A stretch of 21,122 bases of DNA from Diplocarpon mali (lineage: Eukaryota > Ascomycota > Leotiomycetes > Helotiales > Drepanopezizaceae), in the NCBI GenBank assembly GCA_024741835.1, contig JAENRP010000405.1:15146-36267 (forward strand). Direction: 5' to 3'. The number at the start of each line of letters is the position of its first letter. Position 1 is the first letter of the stretch. The position numbers and the translations under genes were made by a program. This document shows, piece after piece, positions 1 to 9,396 of this stretch. Under the pieces are notes generated by a model. It saw only the letters and a program-made list of their open reading frames with translations. It ran no database searches and had not been told where the DNA came from.

Positions 1-26
1 TAATATAGTTTTAGCTAAACTTAGTA

Positions 27-64
27 CTATGAGTCATATCTAAATATAGAACTATGACTCATAG
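27..64. repeat. 12-bp perfect inverted repeat
   Basis: CTATGAGTCATA at 27-38 is the exact reverse complement of TATGACTCATAG at 53-64, with a 14-base spacer. Each arm keeps a TGA(G/C)TCA core, which is an AP-1/Gcn4-like palindrome; whether that matters is unknown. It may be part of a terminal repeat of an element lying to the left. Confidence 0.75.
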
Positions 65-91
65 CCAGGATATAGAGTTTATAGCTAAATT

Positions 92-139
92 TAGTATAGC
101 TATGATTTCTAATCCAACTAAGCTAGTATAGCTATGATT
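92..139. repeat. 16-bp direct repeat, two copies
   Basis: TAGTATAGCTATGATT occurs at 92-107 and again at 124-139, 32 bp apart, in flanks that are also related (CTAAATT / CTAAGC just before). This looks like a short tandem duplication inside the unidentified 1-165 segment. Confidence 0.75.
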
Positions 140-165
140 CTATATTTAACAGTAAACTTTAGAAA

Positions 166-3100
166 CTTTAGAGTATTAGTAAAATCCTTATACTAAAGCG
201 CTAAGGAGTCTTAAAGGCCATATAAGGCGCGATTGAGCTCTACTACCTTATCTTTCTACTTTTAACTATCTAATAAGAAGTAAATAACTAGCACGCTCTA
301 AGGGTCTTTTTTAGCATTTATAAAGGCGTTAATAATATCGAACTATTAGAGCTCTATATCGAATTTAGCAGCTATTGCTATTATAACTTTAAAAGATCTT
401 GATGTGAGCGTTATAGCGTAGGTAGAGAAAATAAAAGCTTCCTTTTAAAGATCTCCTCTTACTACTATTCTTGACCTAAAGCGGCTAATCTCCTTAGAGG
501 AGCTTAGCTTATAGTTAAAGACCCACTTTAGTAGTATAAGCCTTATAGTAGCCTTGCTTCTATCGATCACTTTTTAGCAGTTGCGCGCTTTTAGGTTCCT
601 AATCTCAGTTCTAACTCCCTCTTTAAATTACTCTTTAAAAGGGTGATTTGCAAGCTCCTTTTAATAAGTTAGCGCTTTAAGAAGCTTATCTTAAAGTGGT
701 ATTAGAAGGGTAGAGTTTCCTTTAAAGCTTTTAAATTAAGTCGCCGCGGTAATAATATAGTATACCGCTTTATACTCTTCTTTATTAGCTCTTGTAGGCT
801 CTTAACTTAATTAGAAAGTCGATATAAAGCTATTTACTTACTTTAACTAATATATTTTAAGTTCTTTAAAGGCTAGTAGGAGATCTTTAACGCATATTGC
901 GTATATAGTATTCTTACTTCCTCTTCTCCTTTTCGACCTGCGAAGCGGTATAAGTACTATTTTCTACTTCTTATTAGGCTTCTTACGTTTTCAAAAGGCC
1001 CTTATATTAAGTACTTTAAGCTAAGCTTTTATTAGTTTTAAAGAACTCCCTCTTTTAGTATTACCCTTAAAAGCTTCTATATCCTAGCGTAGCTCTCGCT
1101 CGATCGGTGCTTCTAATAAGAGCTAGCGTGCTTCTTTACTAGTTGCTTATAGTAGAGCTTCTAGTAATTGAAGGGCCTACTCCTACCCTTGCGATTACTT
1201 AGTCTATATAGCAACTAAAGGCCTGATATTGCGCTCTTTAGTAGAACTGGCATTTATTATATTGCTTTCGACGCTTCTTTTAACTATTAATAGTTGTCTT
1301 AGAGCGTCTAACCCTTTGCTATTAGGCAGCTACTCCTAATTAGCTAAAGTAGAAACGCTATAAGTAGCCTTATAAGGGGCGATAGCCTTTAATAGATCTG
1401 AGCTTAGAGCTTCTATTAGTATAAGATTAATAGGCTTACCTCCTATTAAGTTATCTATAGGCTACTTATCTAAAGCTTCCTTTATATTCTTAATAATTAA
1501 CTTAGCGTCTTAAGCTTCCTCTTCCTCCTTTTTAATTATTTGCATAATCTCCTTAATAATTAAAAGCAAGTGGCTAGCCACCTTTTTATACTCCTTAAAG
1601 TAGAATTTGGACTCGTCGAACTCGACGTTTTAAGAGATTATAACCTTTTAAAGCTTAAGCACTCAAATCCTATATATATTAATAGTGTAGTAATTAATTA
1701 AGTATTTAATATACTCTTATAGTATAGTTTTAAAAGCTCTCTTATTCTTTAAAGCTTCCTTCTCCTTTGCTAATAGGTACGCGTGCGCTTTATACGCTTT
1801 TATACCTCCTTATTCTAGTCTTAAATCGATAGTAAGCTTTATAGTAATCTACGGATTATATTACTTAAAGTATTATTTAAATTAAAGCTAAAGTACCTTA
1901 TTTAGACTCTTCTATCTCTTGCGCTTTAATAGGCCGATATTATAAAAGTATATTGCGGCTAGTACGGCTTTAGGCTATAGGTGCTTTAGGAGGTTAGTAG
2001 AGATTAGTATAGTAAGTGCCTTTTTAATAATCTCTACTCTTGCTCTTTCGAAAGCTTTATTTAATTTATAAGTATAAGATAGAGTGAATTCTACCTTTAT
2101 ACCTTTAGCTTTATACTACTCTCTATATTTCGATACTCCTTATAAGAGAAATACTAAGGTATTATTATCGCTCTTTAAAATATATAAAGAGAGGTAGTAA
2201 TAGCGCTTTACTTATACTTTAAAAGATTAAAGATCTTTTAAAACTAGTATTAAGGACTTATAAAGTAGAGTAAATCTAAATAACTTCTTATTAAATTCAT
2301 CCTTAATTAGAAGAAGCCAGCTTTCTAAGGAGAGGCTTAATATACTATAGTTAAATAGGTCTTAAGAGCACTTAAAGAATAGTCTTAAAGCCTTAAAATC
2401 TGACTCTTTTTTAAAAGGCTTTTACTTAGCTTTTGCCTAAGCGTAAGCTTTATAATTGATTTATAGCTTCCTTTTAATCTTTACCCCTCTTGCGTTTAGT
2501 ATAAGCTTCTTAAGCGCCTTTATTTTTAAATAGCTAGATTAAAGGTGCTAAATATCTGCCGAATCGTTCTTAGCTTTTAGGAATACGCTACTCCTTAAGG
2601 GTTTATATTAGCTTCGCAGACGCTATTATAAAGTAGGGAAGGCTAAGTAGGTTAATTAAGTATAGTATAGCGAGTTACGAGCGTTATAAAAGTTGATAGG
2701 CTTATATTTAAATACTATAATATTCGACTTACGCTTTAGCTGCTTTATAACTATATTATTATCTGCTATACCCCTTTAAAGCATTACGTTTAAGCCTATA
2801 TACTATACCTTAGCCTTCTTTAAAAGAGGCTTTAAGATAATATTAATATTAAACCTATCTATAAGCGCTACGTTCCTAAGCTTTAAGTCTCTTCTATTAG
2901 CGAGAACCCCTTTTATTAAGCGTATACCCCTCTCTCTTATTAGTAGACTAGAGCTCTTTACCTTTATATAGTCTTAAGGATATGCGATTTTTAATAATCT
3001 AAGGACTAAAAGCTCCTTTCGATTAATAAGGTGCGTTGCGGCGCAGTTATTAAGTAGGGTTATATTCGAAAGAGCGTAAGGAGCTTTAAAGGTAGAGTAT

Positions 3101-4479
3101 ATTCCTAAGGTAAAGTCTTTAAAGAGAGTTAGATCTAATAAGGCGGCTATAATCTTAGATTTGCCGCTTCTTAAAGCTTTAGTAGATATTCTTTCTTTAA
3201 ATTAATCTATAAGAGTGTATTTAATATAAGAGAGCTTAGCTTAAAGCTCTTTCTATTTTAAGGAAGTAAGGTTTTCGCGCGTTCTTTTAACCTTATTAAA
3301 GCTGGGGAGGTTTTAAAGCGTACCTTCCTTAGCGCTAGTTAAAGCGTATTTCAGCCTATTACACTCCTCTAGGTTCTAGAAGTGATTTTTAACTTAAGGG
3401 CAAAGGCACTTTTTAACGCTCTCCTTAAGAGTCTTCTTCGCCTTGCCTTTACTTAGTGCTCTTGGATTAATATAATTACTTACTCCTTTAAGCGAAGCGT
3501 ATACTTTAAGGGTTGCCTTTGATAAAGAGCTTGCAAAGCTTTGCTTTATTAAGCTTAAGAACTAATTAATATAATAGATTATATCTTTTCTATACTTTAG
3601 ACTTAGCTTATTATCTTTAATAAGCTTTGCCTAGATCTACTAGGACTAAGTAGAAGCCTAATAATAAATTGACTATAGAAACTTTATAATTATTAAGGAG
3701 CCTTGAACCTTTGGAATTCTATATATTTATACTTTTTAATAGATCTCTTTAAAGCTAATAAGCTATATCTTTAGGTCCACTTTGCTACTCCTTATTTTAA
3801 AAAGCTTATTATTATAGTCTTTCCGAATTAACTCTATTATACTAACCTTAAAGGGGGCTAGTTCCTTATATAAGTGCTTTACGATCTATTAAATTGACAG
3901 TTTCCTTGCTTTCTTGCAATCATATTGCACTGCTTAAAGTAATATAAGGTATACTATCTTAGTAATTTAATAGTATAATTAAGTATAAGAGCTCCTATTC
4001 CTTTTCTAAGCTTCTATTGCAAGATTATATTGCTTAACTGCCATTTTATACTTTAGCGCTATATTATAAGCGATTGTTTTTTCAGATAGTATTAGAGCTG
4101 GCGCTTATTAATCAGTAGCTTCCTACTATTAATATAACTTATAGTAGCTTTGCAATATTCTCTAATCCCATCCTTCTACTATTTTTTCAAGCTGCGGCGG
4201 TTCTAATTCTAAATCTAGCAGATATAGAGCTTTATTCTTATAATGCAGAGCTTGATTTCCTATCTCTATAGTATATAGTTTAAGATTATTAATCTGCCTT
4301 AGCTTTTCTATATACTTTTAAAGCTATAGAAACTCGGCCTAAAACTCTTGCTTAATATATTAAATGCGCTATGACTTCCTATCTTAAAGTATAACTCCAC
4401 TAGAGCTAAGCTCTTAAGCTTCTCCCTTTTGCTAGTATTTACTTATATTAACTGGGATAGTAGGGAGTATAGGTTCTAT
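166..4479 (-). pseudogene. Copia gag-pol polyprotein pseudogene (truncated in RT)
   Basis: All diagnostic blocks share one minus-strand frame, so the polyprotein decayed by substitution rather than by indels. Gag starts near 4479, where an ATA probably replaces ATG, 35 bases inside the LTR edge. A zinc knuckle of the C-x-C...H...C kind lies at 3361-3410. The protease block reads L-L-N-N-C-A-A-T-H-L at 3028-3057, with the expected Asp read as Asn. The GAG-pre-integrase segment is around 2490-2570 (I-stop-H-L then K-A-L-K-K-L). The integrase core includes K-D-E-F near 2284-2307 and S-D-N-N at 2161-2172. The RT shows K-W-V-F-N-Y-K-L at 505-528, I-A-A-K-F-D near 358-378, I-N-A-F-I-N-A after it and R-A-L-Y-G-L at 214-231. 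The frame is full of TAA/TAG at positions where Gln or Trp is expected. The YxDD block and RNase H are absent. It cannot be functional. Confidence 0.88.
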
Positions 4480-4514
4480 TAGTTGGCTAGGAGCGTTAGA
4501 ACGTCGAGTCAGGT

Positions 4515-4809
4515 TGTATAACGCGTATAGGCGAAGGAGAATAAATGAAAATAGTAGTGAAACCTCTTTAAAAAGCCTTTAAATATAGTGGATTTTTTAA
4601 TCGTTTGCTCTTAAGAGTCGCGAATAGTGCTAATAACTATTATACTATATTTAAAGGTGGATTCCTAATAGTAGTAGAAGCTTGTAAAATTCTACTCTAA
4701 CTGTATATTTAAGCTCCCTTTATAGAAGTGCTTCGTGGCCACTTCAGGGGTATATTACATAAGCCAGTCCTCAGAGGCCTCAGCGCCTGAGGCTCCTCAT
4801 GGCGCAACA
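4515..4809 (-). repeat. 5' LTR of the Copia element
   Basis: Read on the minus strand it begins TGTTGCGCC and ends TATACA, giving TGT...ACA termini, 295 bp. The inner end lies 35 bases before the inferred gag start, a compact Copia-like arrangement, and the outer end abuts Gypsy A coding sequence. It keeps far more CA, TG and GC than its surroundings, especially at 4735-4809, so it escaped much of the RIP. The partner LTR is outside the window, so the boundaries rest on the termini and the flanking reading frames. The inner boundary is the less certain one. Confidence 0.65.
4777..4793. repeat. GC-rich hairpin in the Copia LTR
   Basis: GCCTCAG (4777-4783) and CTGAGGC (4787-4793) are 7-base complementary arms around CGC. 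Another CCTCAG at 4769-4774 precedes them, so the arm can pair in two registers. It lies in the first 45 bases of the LTR read on the minus strand, and is one of very few GC-rich, unmutated palindromes here. Confidence 0.6.
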
Positions 4810-4814
4810 ATGCT

Positions 4815-6649
4815 AAAGTGCTAATAGAATAATTGAATAGAGCTATAAGCGACCTATTAAGAGCTTTACTAATAAAATGGATTACTTAAATAAGACTAAT
4901 AGACTTTAAAGTCAAATATATTCTAAGAATGAAAAATACTACTATAGACGGCCTTTTAAAAAGAACTCGTCCTTACCCCTTTGATTTAATTAAAGAAGAT
5001 AAAATAGATATTAATAAGTAGGTAAAGAACGAAGTTAGTTATCTTTCGATATATCGCCTTAAAGGGACTCGACTCTTAAGCCTAGCCCGCGAGTTAAATA
5101 AGAGAATATTATTACTTAACTACTTAAGTGACTTTAAAGAAATCGCGAAATTTTTAATTACGCTTAAATAACTAAAGATAGTTGCTTTTAAGGATTTTCA
5201 AAAGCTTAAAGCTAAAGCTTTGATTTATTTAATATAAAGAAGGCGATTATTTAAAAGGAGCGATAACTCATCTCTTATATAACTCTACTTAAATAACGAA
5301 AAACTATAAGCTAAGGCTATTTAAGATATCTATAAGGAAACTGGCCATTAAGGCGCTAAGTCTATTTACTACTAACTCTTAAGGAAATTCTTTTAAAAGG
5401 GTTCTTTTAAGGATTGTAAAGCTTTTATTAAAAGCTGCATTCCTTATTAAAAACACAAACCTAATTATAAAGAAAATCCCTTATTCCTAACTTAGCTATT
5501 AGGCCTCTTTTATAAAATCAGTCTTAACGTTACGCAAGTACTAATAATTAAAAATAAGATAATATATTTTATTTTAATAAAAGAGGACCTATTAAGATAG
5601 CCTAAAGGAAGACCTTTAAGATCAGCTAATTCTAAAGCAATTGCGAAGTTCCTTTAAAAAGATGTAGTCTATTACTATAGACTTTTTAACAAGCTAACTA
5701 TTAATAGAGGCCTTAAAAACAAAGGATTAGTTGAATCTTTCTTGCGAAAATATAGCATTAAGTAGATTCAAATCTTAGCTTATAACTCGAAAGCTAATAG
5801 AGTAATAAAACGAGGATATTATAATATTCTTAATAGTCTATTTAAAGTTACTTATAAAGGATTTAAGAATTAGATAAAACACTTTATAGAATACTCTTTA
5901 CTTATTAAACGACAATTTATAAATTAACTAAAGTTATACTATTCTTCCTTATTTATTATAGAGAAGTATAGCTATCTCTTAAATCCCAATAGCCTATTTA
6001 AAGATTATATGACTATAGCCAAATTTGAAACCGTTCTAATTTACTTATAATAAGATGCTAACAACTTAAGCTTTAAGATATAGATATAGAAGAAATTATT
6101 CTATAAAAGAAACAATATAAGGAAAAGGCTAAAGAAGCATAAGCTGCTTCTAAACTATTTAAAACTCACTATATTTAAAAAGATAATCTTATCTTAATCT
6201 ATAATATTATAAGAAGTATTAATATATTAGTAAATACTAAACTTGATTATTAATAGCTTAGCCCTTTTAAAGTTAAATTTAAGTAGAGAGAAAAGGGGTA
6301 CTATTTTCTTTAAGAACTTAATAGAGTCGATATTAAAGGAACCTTCGTAGCTAATCGATTAAAGCGATTTTATTGATGCAACTAGACCTTATTCCCTTTA
6401 AAAGACGAATCAGAAACCGATATAACCTCCGAATCTTCTATAGGAACCGATAGCAATATAAGTGATTTTAAACCCTTAGATAAAGACAGAGATTTTCCTA
6501 ACTTAACTTATAAGCTAGTCCTATAAGTAAAAACTATTAAAATACCTAACTAATCATAATTATAAGTTATTATTTTTAAAATATCTAAAGAACGCAGACG
6601 GAAATACGAAACGATTTCTTAGCTTATTAGCTATCTTACTTTTTTATAA
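4815..6649 (+). pseudogene. Ty3/Gypsy pol 3' half ('Gypsy A'): RNase H tail, integrase, C-terminal domain
   Basis: The frame with codons at positions divisible by 3 opens just after the Copia LTR with the end of an RNase H domain: L-N-R-A-I-S-D-L at 4833-4856, then W-I-T...R-L-I-D-F-K-V-K and T-T-I-D-G-L-L-K-R, matching the usual W-I...L-F-D-F-x-V...A-D-G-L-S-R-R ending. The integrase follows: an H...G zinc-binding start near 5330-5350, C-I-P-Y near 5440, then the core. All three catalytic residues are replaced: Asn at 5526-5528, Asn at 5703-5705 and Lys at 5808-5810. Around 6050-6070 the coding frame changes by one indel. In the new frame the C-terminal block G-Y-Y-F-L...G-T-F-V-A-N-R-L-K-R-F is near 6294-6370, followed by an acidic Ser/Glu-rich tail. 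The native stop is unclear; TAA at 6647-6649 is used here. The 5' part of pol must lie left of the window, beyond the Copia insertion. No Gypsy A LTR was found. Confidence 0.85.
6506..6528 (+). repeat. Palindrome-family copy in Gypsy A tail (weak)
   Basis: It fits the 23-bp palindrome consensus at 20 of 23 positions if C-to-T and G-to-A are allowed; the three misfits are in the centre (positions 12-14). The arms still pair over seven bases (ACTTATA / TATAAGT). It is in phase with the local pol frame, reading T-Y-K-L-V-L-stop-V. Chance resemblance cannot be excluded. Confidence 0.45.
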
Positions 6650-6922
6650 TCCTTACTTTTACATTTTTCGGCAAAATCGCCTCCTTTATTATTTAAGATA
6701 TTGATCTTTTAAGATCATCTTAATTTCTTACCTGCTTTAACTTATTTGCATTCTTAATATTAACTTTTAATTATAGCATTCCTATTACTTTCCTTAAAAT
6801 AATAAACAAAAGTCCGATTTCCTTAATATATATATAATAATCCTATTATAGCCTATATATCATTTTAATTCTCATACCCTATTAAACTCTCTTATTCGCA
6901 CTTCCTATCTTTTTTAAGTAAT
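6650..6922. other. Pyrimidine-rich spacer upstream of X1
   Basis: No coding signal was seen. The stretch is rich in C/T runs on the plus strand, as in many fungal promoters and leaders. It contains a 7-base stem-loop (TGATCTT at 6702-6708, AAGATCA at 6711-6717). It separates the end of Gypsy A pol from the X1 start. A Gypsy A 3' LTR would be expected around here but could not be recognised. Confidence 0.4.
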
Positions 6923-7768
6923 ATGCCTTTAAAGAACTCGTAAATGGTTTTATCTATTATAGTAGAGGATAAATAAATAATAGTTATAAATTTCTCTTAA
7001 GACGGCAGAACTATTGCATTATTAAAAAGCTTTAAATCGACTTATATAGCCTTAGGAGATATAGAATAATAAAAACTCCTTTTAGCTTACGCGAATGCTA
7101 TTAACAACCTTTTAACCTAAGTGGCCCTTGGAATTCTCTAATTTAATAACTTCTTAATTAAGGAATTAAGACTAAAGGGAATCTCTAAAGAGGAATTCTT
7201 AGCTAACGCAGATTAATATATAACCTTGGCTAATACTCTCAAAATAAACTAAGATAAAAAGGAAGAATCTATTTAATAATTAAATAATTCAACTACTAAT
7301 AAGAGAGGACTTCTACTTTATTCGGGCTTCTTAATAAATATTAATTTAAATAATAGAAGGCGAGTTATATTAAAAATCCTTAAGGAAAATACTCCTATTG
7401 CTAAAGCTATTCAGATTCTCAATTTCTTAATTATTTAAAAAGGAGTAGCGAAGGTTTAAAGCAATCGAATTCGCAGCCGCAAATTTATAGGCCTTTCTAA
7501 TATAGTCCTTATAATAGTAGATAAGGCTATAAGAAGACTAAACTAGGTTATAGATATTACGCTACTTAATAATATAGTTATTAATATACTAAGGCTCTAA
7601 GCTTCTACTTATAGTTTGCTTATCTTAAGAGAGAACTAGTCTCTTATATTAAAGTCTAAATAAGATTACTTTAATAATAAAGAAGGGAATTAGTTATTTA
7701 TAGTTAAGCCTACCTTGAAATTTGCCCTTTAGTCTAAAGATATAATAAGTGCTAAATTATATGATTTT

Positions 7769-7791
7769 ACTTATAGTCCTAAACTAGGAGT
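7769..7791 (+). repeat. Palindrome-family copy in X1 (weak, 20/23)
   Basis: Twenty of 23 positions fit the consensus allowing RIP transitions; three need transversions. It is in phase with X1 (T-Y-S-P-K-L-G-V) and sits where X2 carries its best copy (18728), which supports common ancestry despite the poorer match. Confidence 0.5.
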
Positions 7792-8174
7792 TAGAAGCGA
7801 GAATTTTAAAAATAGACTTAACTTAACCCTTATTAAAATAACCTAAAAGACTATAGTTAAATAGACTGCTTAAACCCTTAGCGCCGCCTTATTAGACTTT
7901 TCAAAGTCTTTAAAGGACTCTCCTTTAGCTAGACAACCTATTTTAGCTTAACCTTAAAGAAGGATAGATCGTTTAATAGCTACCTTAGCTAACTTGCAAT
8001 TTAAGATTATAGGATTACGCGCTTGCTTAAACTCCTTTTTAAGAAATTTAAAGAAACTAATTCTTAACTTCTTTATATCTATATCTAACCATTTTAAAAA
8101 CGATAATATAAAGGAAGACCTTATTCCTACTACTTTAAAAACAATTAAAAGAGCCATTAGACAAATTCAATAGC

Positions 8175-8179
8175 TTATC
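8175..8179. repeat. Target site duplication TTATC, left copy
   Basis: TTATC directly precedes the 5' LTR and is repeated exactly at 15218-15222 directly after the 3' LTR. Five bases is the usual Ty3/Gypsy duplication length. This fixes the element ends to the base. Confidence 0.95.
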
Positions 8180-8433
8180 TGTTACGGCCGCATCACGTGC
8201 ACGGTTGTGCACGGTTATATCACGTATCGAAGTCAGGTGCACGCTAAGGTAGCAAGGTGGCTGGATCATATGCACGCTAGTAAAGCACTTATACTTATTC
8301 TAGAGGAGCTCTATTAGAGACTCTCTCTTCTTCTTTATCTTTTCTTTTCTATTATATAGCGTACCTCTTAAGGTAATACAGTTAGCGTTACTCGATTATC
8401 GCCCTACTATACGCTTTAGAGCCAGTTGTAATA
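8180..8433 (+). repeat. 5' LTR of Gypsy B
   Basis: It begins TGTTAC and ends GTAATA (GTAACA in the 3' copy), so the ancestral termini were the inverted pair TGTTAC/GTAACA. Against the 3' LTR there are 35 differences in 254 bp, every one a transition, and no gaps. The outer 70 bases are unmutated relative to the 3' copy, retaining CACGTG at 8194-8199 and a tandem GTGCACGGTT. The inner part carries 15 of the derived C-to-T or G-to-A changes. A C/T-rich run near 8310-8350 is a plausible promoter element. Confidence 0.95.
8197..8216. repeat. Tandem 10-mer GTGCACGGTT x2 in the 5' LTR
   Basis: Two perfect adjacent copies of GTGCACGGTT at 8197-8206 and 8207-8216. A further GTGCACG at 8237-8243 may be a third partial copy. 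The matching region of the 3' LTR (14981-15000) has been rewritten to A and T by RIP. It could be a regulatory site in the LTR; there is no direct evidence. Confidence 0.7.
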
Positions 8434-9396
8434 TAAGAAAAGATCAACTTAACTTCTGCTAAAAAGCTTAATATCTACCCCTTTTAAAATCGTTACTTCG
8501 AACTGCCTTAAGTAACTCGATCTCGATTCTCCTATTATAAACTGCCTTAAGCAACTCGTATATAGCGCCTAGATCTTACTAATCTAGTTTTTAAAGAAAG
8601 CTGAATAATAACCTTTGAATATAAGATCAGCTTGTTTTTTCGACCCTTTACCTACTCTATTTTGCAAATGGAAATTCACCTTTAATTTCAATTCGAAAAA
8701 AAAATTATTTACTATGCCCTCGCTTTACTAGCGTAGGCTGCTGCCTAGAGTAGTATAATAACTTTTCTCTTCTTAACTCTCTCCCTCCCTTATAAATACT
8801 CTATACTATATTAACCCTATACTCGTCGACAACTCTCGCTTTATACTCTTCGATACTCCCCCTCTTTTGCGAAATCCTCGAATATAACTCGACTCCTCAA
8901 AGACCCCTCCTTGCGAATAAGTCGTCGACCTTCTCTATACTCCCTATCGACCTATACTTGTCGATAACTCTCTTTATACTCTTTAAAGCCCTTTACTCCT
9001 TCCTTCGAAACACTTAGGTACGAAACTAAGGGACCTATACCTATATATATATATAGAGACTTAGTCAGCCTTAGTAGGTTATACTATACTATTAGAGATT
9101 AGGTCAACTTTAGTAGAGTAATAAGCTTTAGATCCTCAGACCTTACTTCCCCAAATTTATACTATACCCTTAGGCAACCTTATTGCAACTCTTAATTAGT
9201 AAAAAGATATAATCCTAAAGTAAAACCTTCTTTTTTAAGATCTATAAACCTATAATACCTTAATATATATTCTACTAAAAGGCTTTAAAAACGTATATAG
9301 CTTTGCTTATACTAATCTTCCCCCTTTTAAATAGGTCACTATTTAGCATTAGGTCCTTTTAGATTAAATTAAATAATATAAAGAGAGTTAGTACTT
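8434..9396 (+). other. Gypsy B leader between 5' LTR and gag
   Basis: No coding similarity was found in these 963 bases. The middle is C/T-rich with CTC and TCGTCGAC motifs. One segment is duplicated in diverged form: CCTATACTCGTCGACAACTC at 8816-8835 resembles CCTATACTTGTCGATAACTC at 8951-8970, and the likeness continues for about 15 more bases. A TATAAATA box lies at 8791-8798. A primer-binding site should start near 8434 but I could not match it to a tRNA 3' end. Confidence 0.5.

Larger units (their letters stand above)
1..165. other. Unidentified repeat-bearing sequence beside truncated Copia RT
   Basis: The minus-strand Copia reading loses similarity to reverse transcriptase near position 165, shortly after the R-A-L-Y-G-L motif, and nothing further of the RT (no YxDD block) is readable in 1-165. 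Instead the stretch holds a 12-bp inverted repeat and a 16-bp direct repeat, listed separately, plus several variants of TAGCTAAAYTTAGTA. This could be the end of another element inserted into or recombined with the Copia RT, but the window starts too soon to tell. No gene seen. Confidence 0.4.
166..4809 (-). mobile_element. Ty1/Copia LTR retrotransposon, RIP-degraded, 3' end outside window
   Basis: This is a minus-strand element with its 5' LTR at the high-coordinate end (4515-4809), followed by a short leader and one long gag-pol frame that reads leftward in Copia order: gag with a zinc knuckle, protease, GAG-pre-integrase/integrase, then RVT_2-type reverse transcriptase. The RT is cut off near 165 and neither RNase H nor the second LTR is visible. 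The five bases after the LTR (4810-4814, ATGCT) would be one copy of the target duplication, but its partner is outside the window. The element appears to have landed inside the RNase H region of Gypsy A, whose coding resumes immediately at 4810. Confidence 0.85.
6923..8179 (+). pseudogene. X1, N-terminal part: unrecognised large protein, RIP-broken
   Basis: I do not recognise this family. The frame starts at ATG 6923 (M-P-L-K-N-S) and runs about 419 codons to the Gypsy B insertion, interrupted only by TAA and TAG. It is colinear with X2 downstream: S-T-Y-x-x-L-G at 7037-7057 matches X2 at 18002-18022, and P-I-A-K-A-I-Q at 7394-7414 matches X2 at 18356-18376, with similar spacing. The predicted chain is mostly helical, rich in Leu, Ile, Lys and Asn, with no signal peptide and no catalytic motif I can name. 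If the 7,043 bases from 8180 to 15222 are removed, codon 8177-8179 joins 15223 in register and similarity to X2 continues, so the gene was whole before Gypsy B arrived. It could be a host multigene family or an ORF of an uncharacterised element. Confidence 0.7.

Noticed and set aside
5072..5094. Apparent palindrome-family copy in Gypsy A
   Set aside because: It fits 20 of 23 positions but is out of phase with the pol frame, where the same bases read as an ordinary stretch (L-L-S-L-A-R-E-L) with plausible coding on both sides. By a rough estimate, about one such match is expected by chance in this window.
7954..8157. 67-codon minus-strand open frame
   Set aside because: It lies antisense to X1 coding sequence that continues across the Gypsy B insertion.
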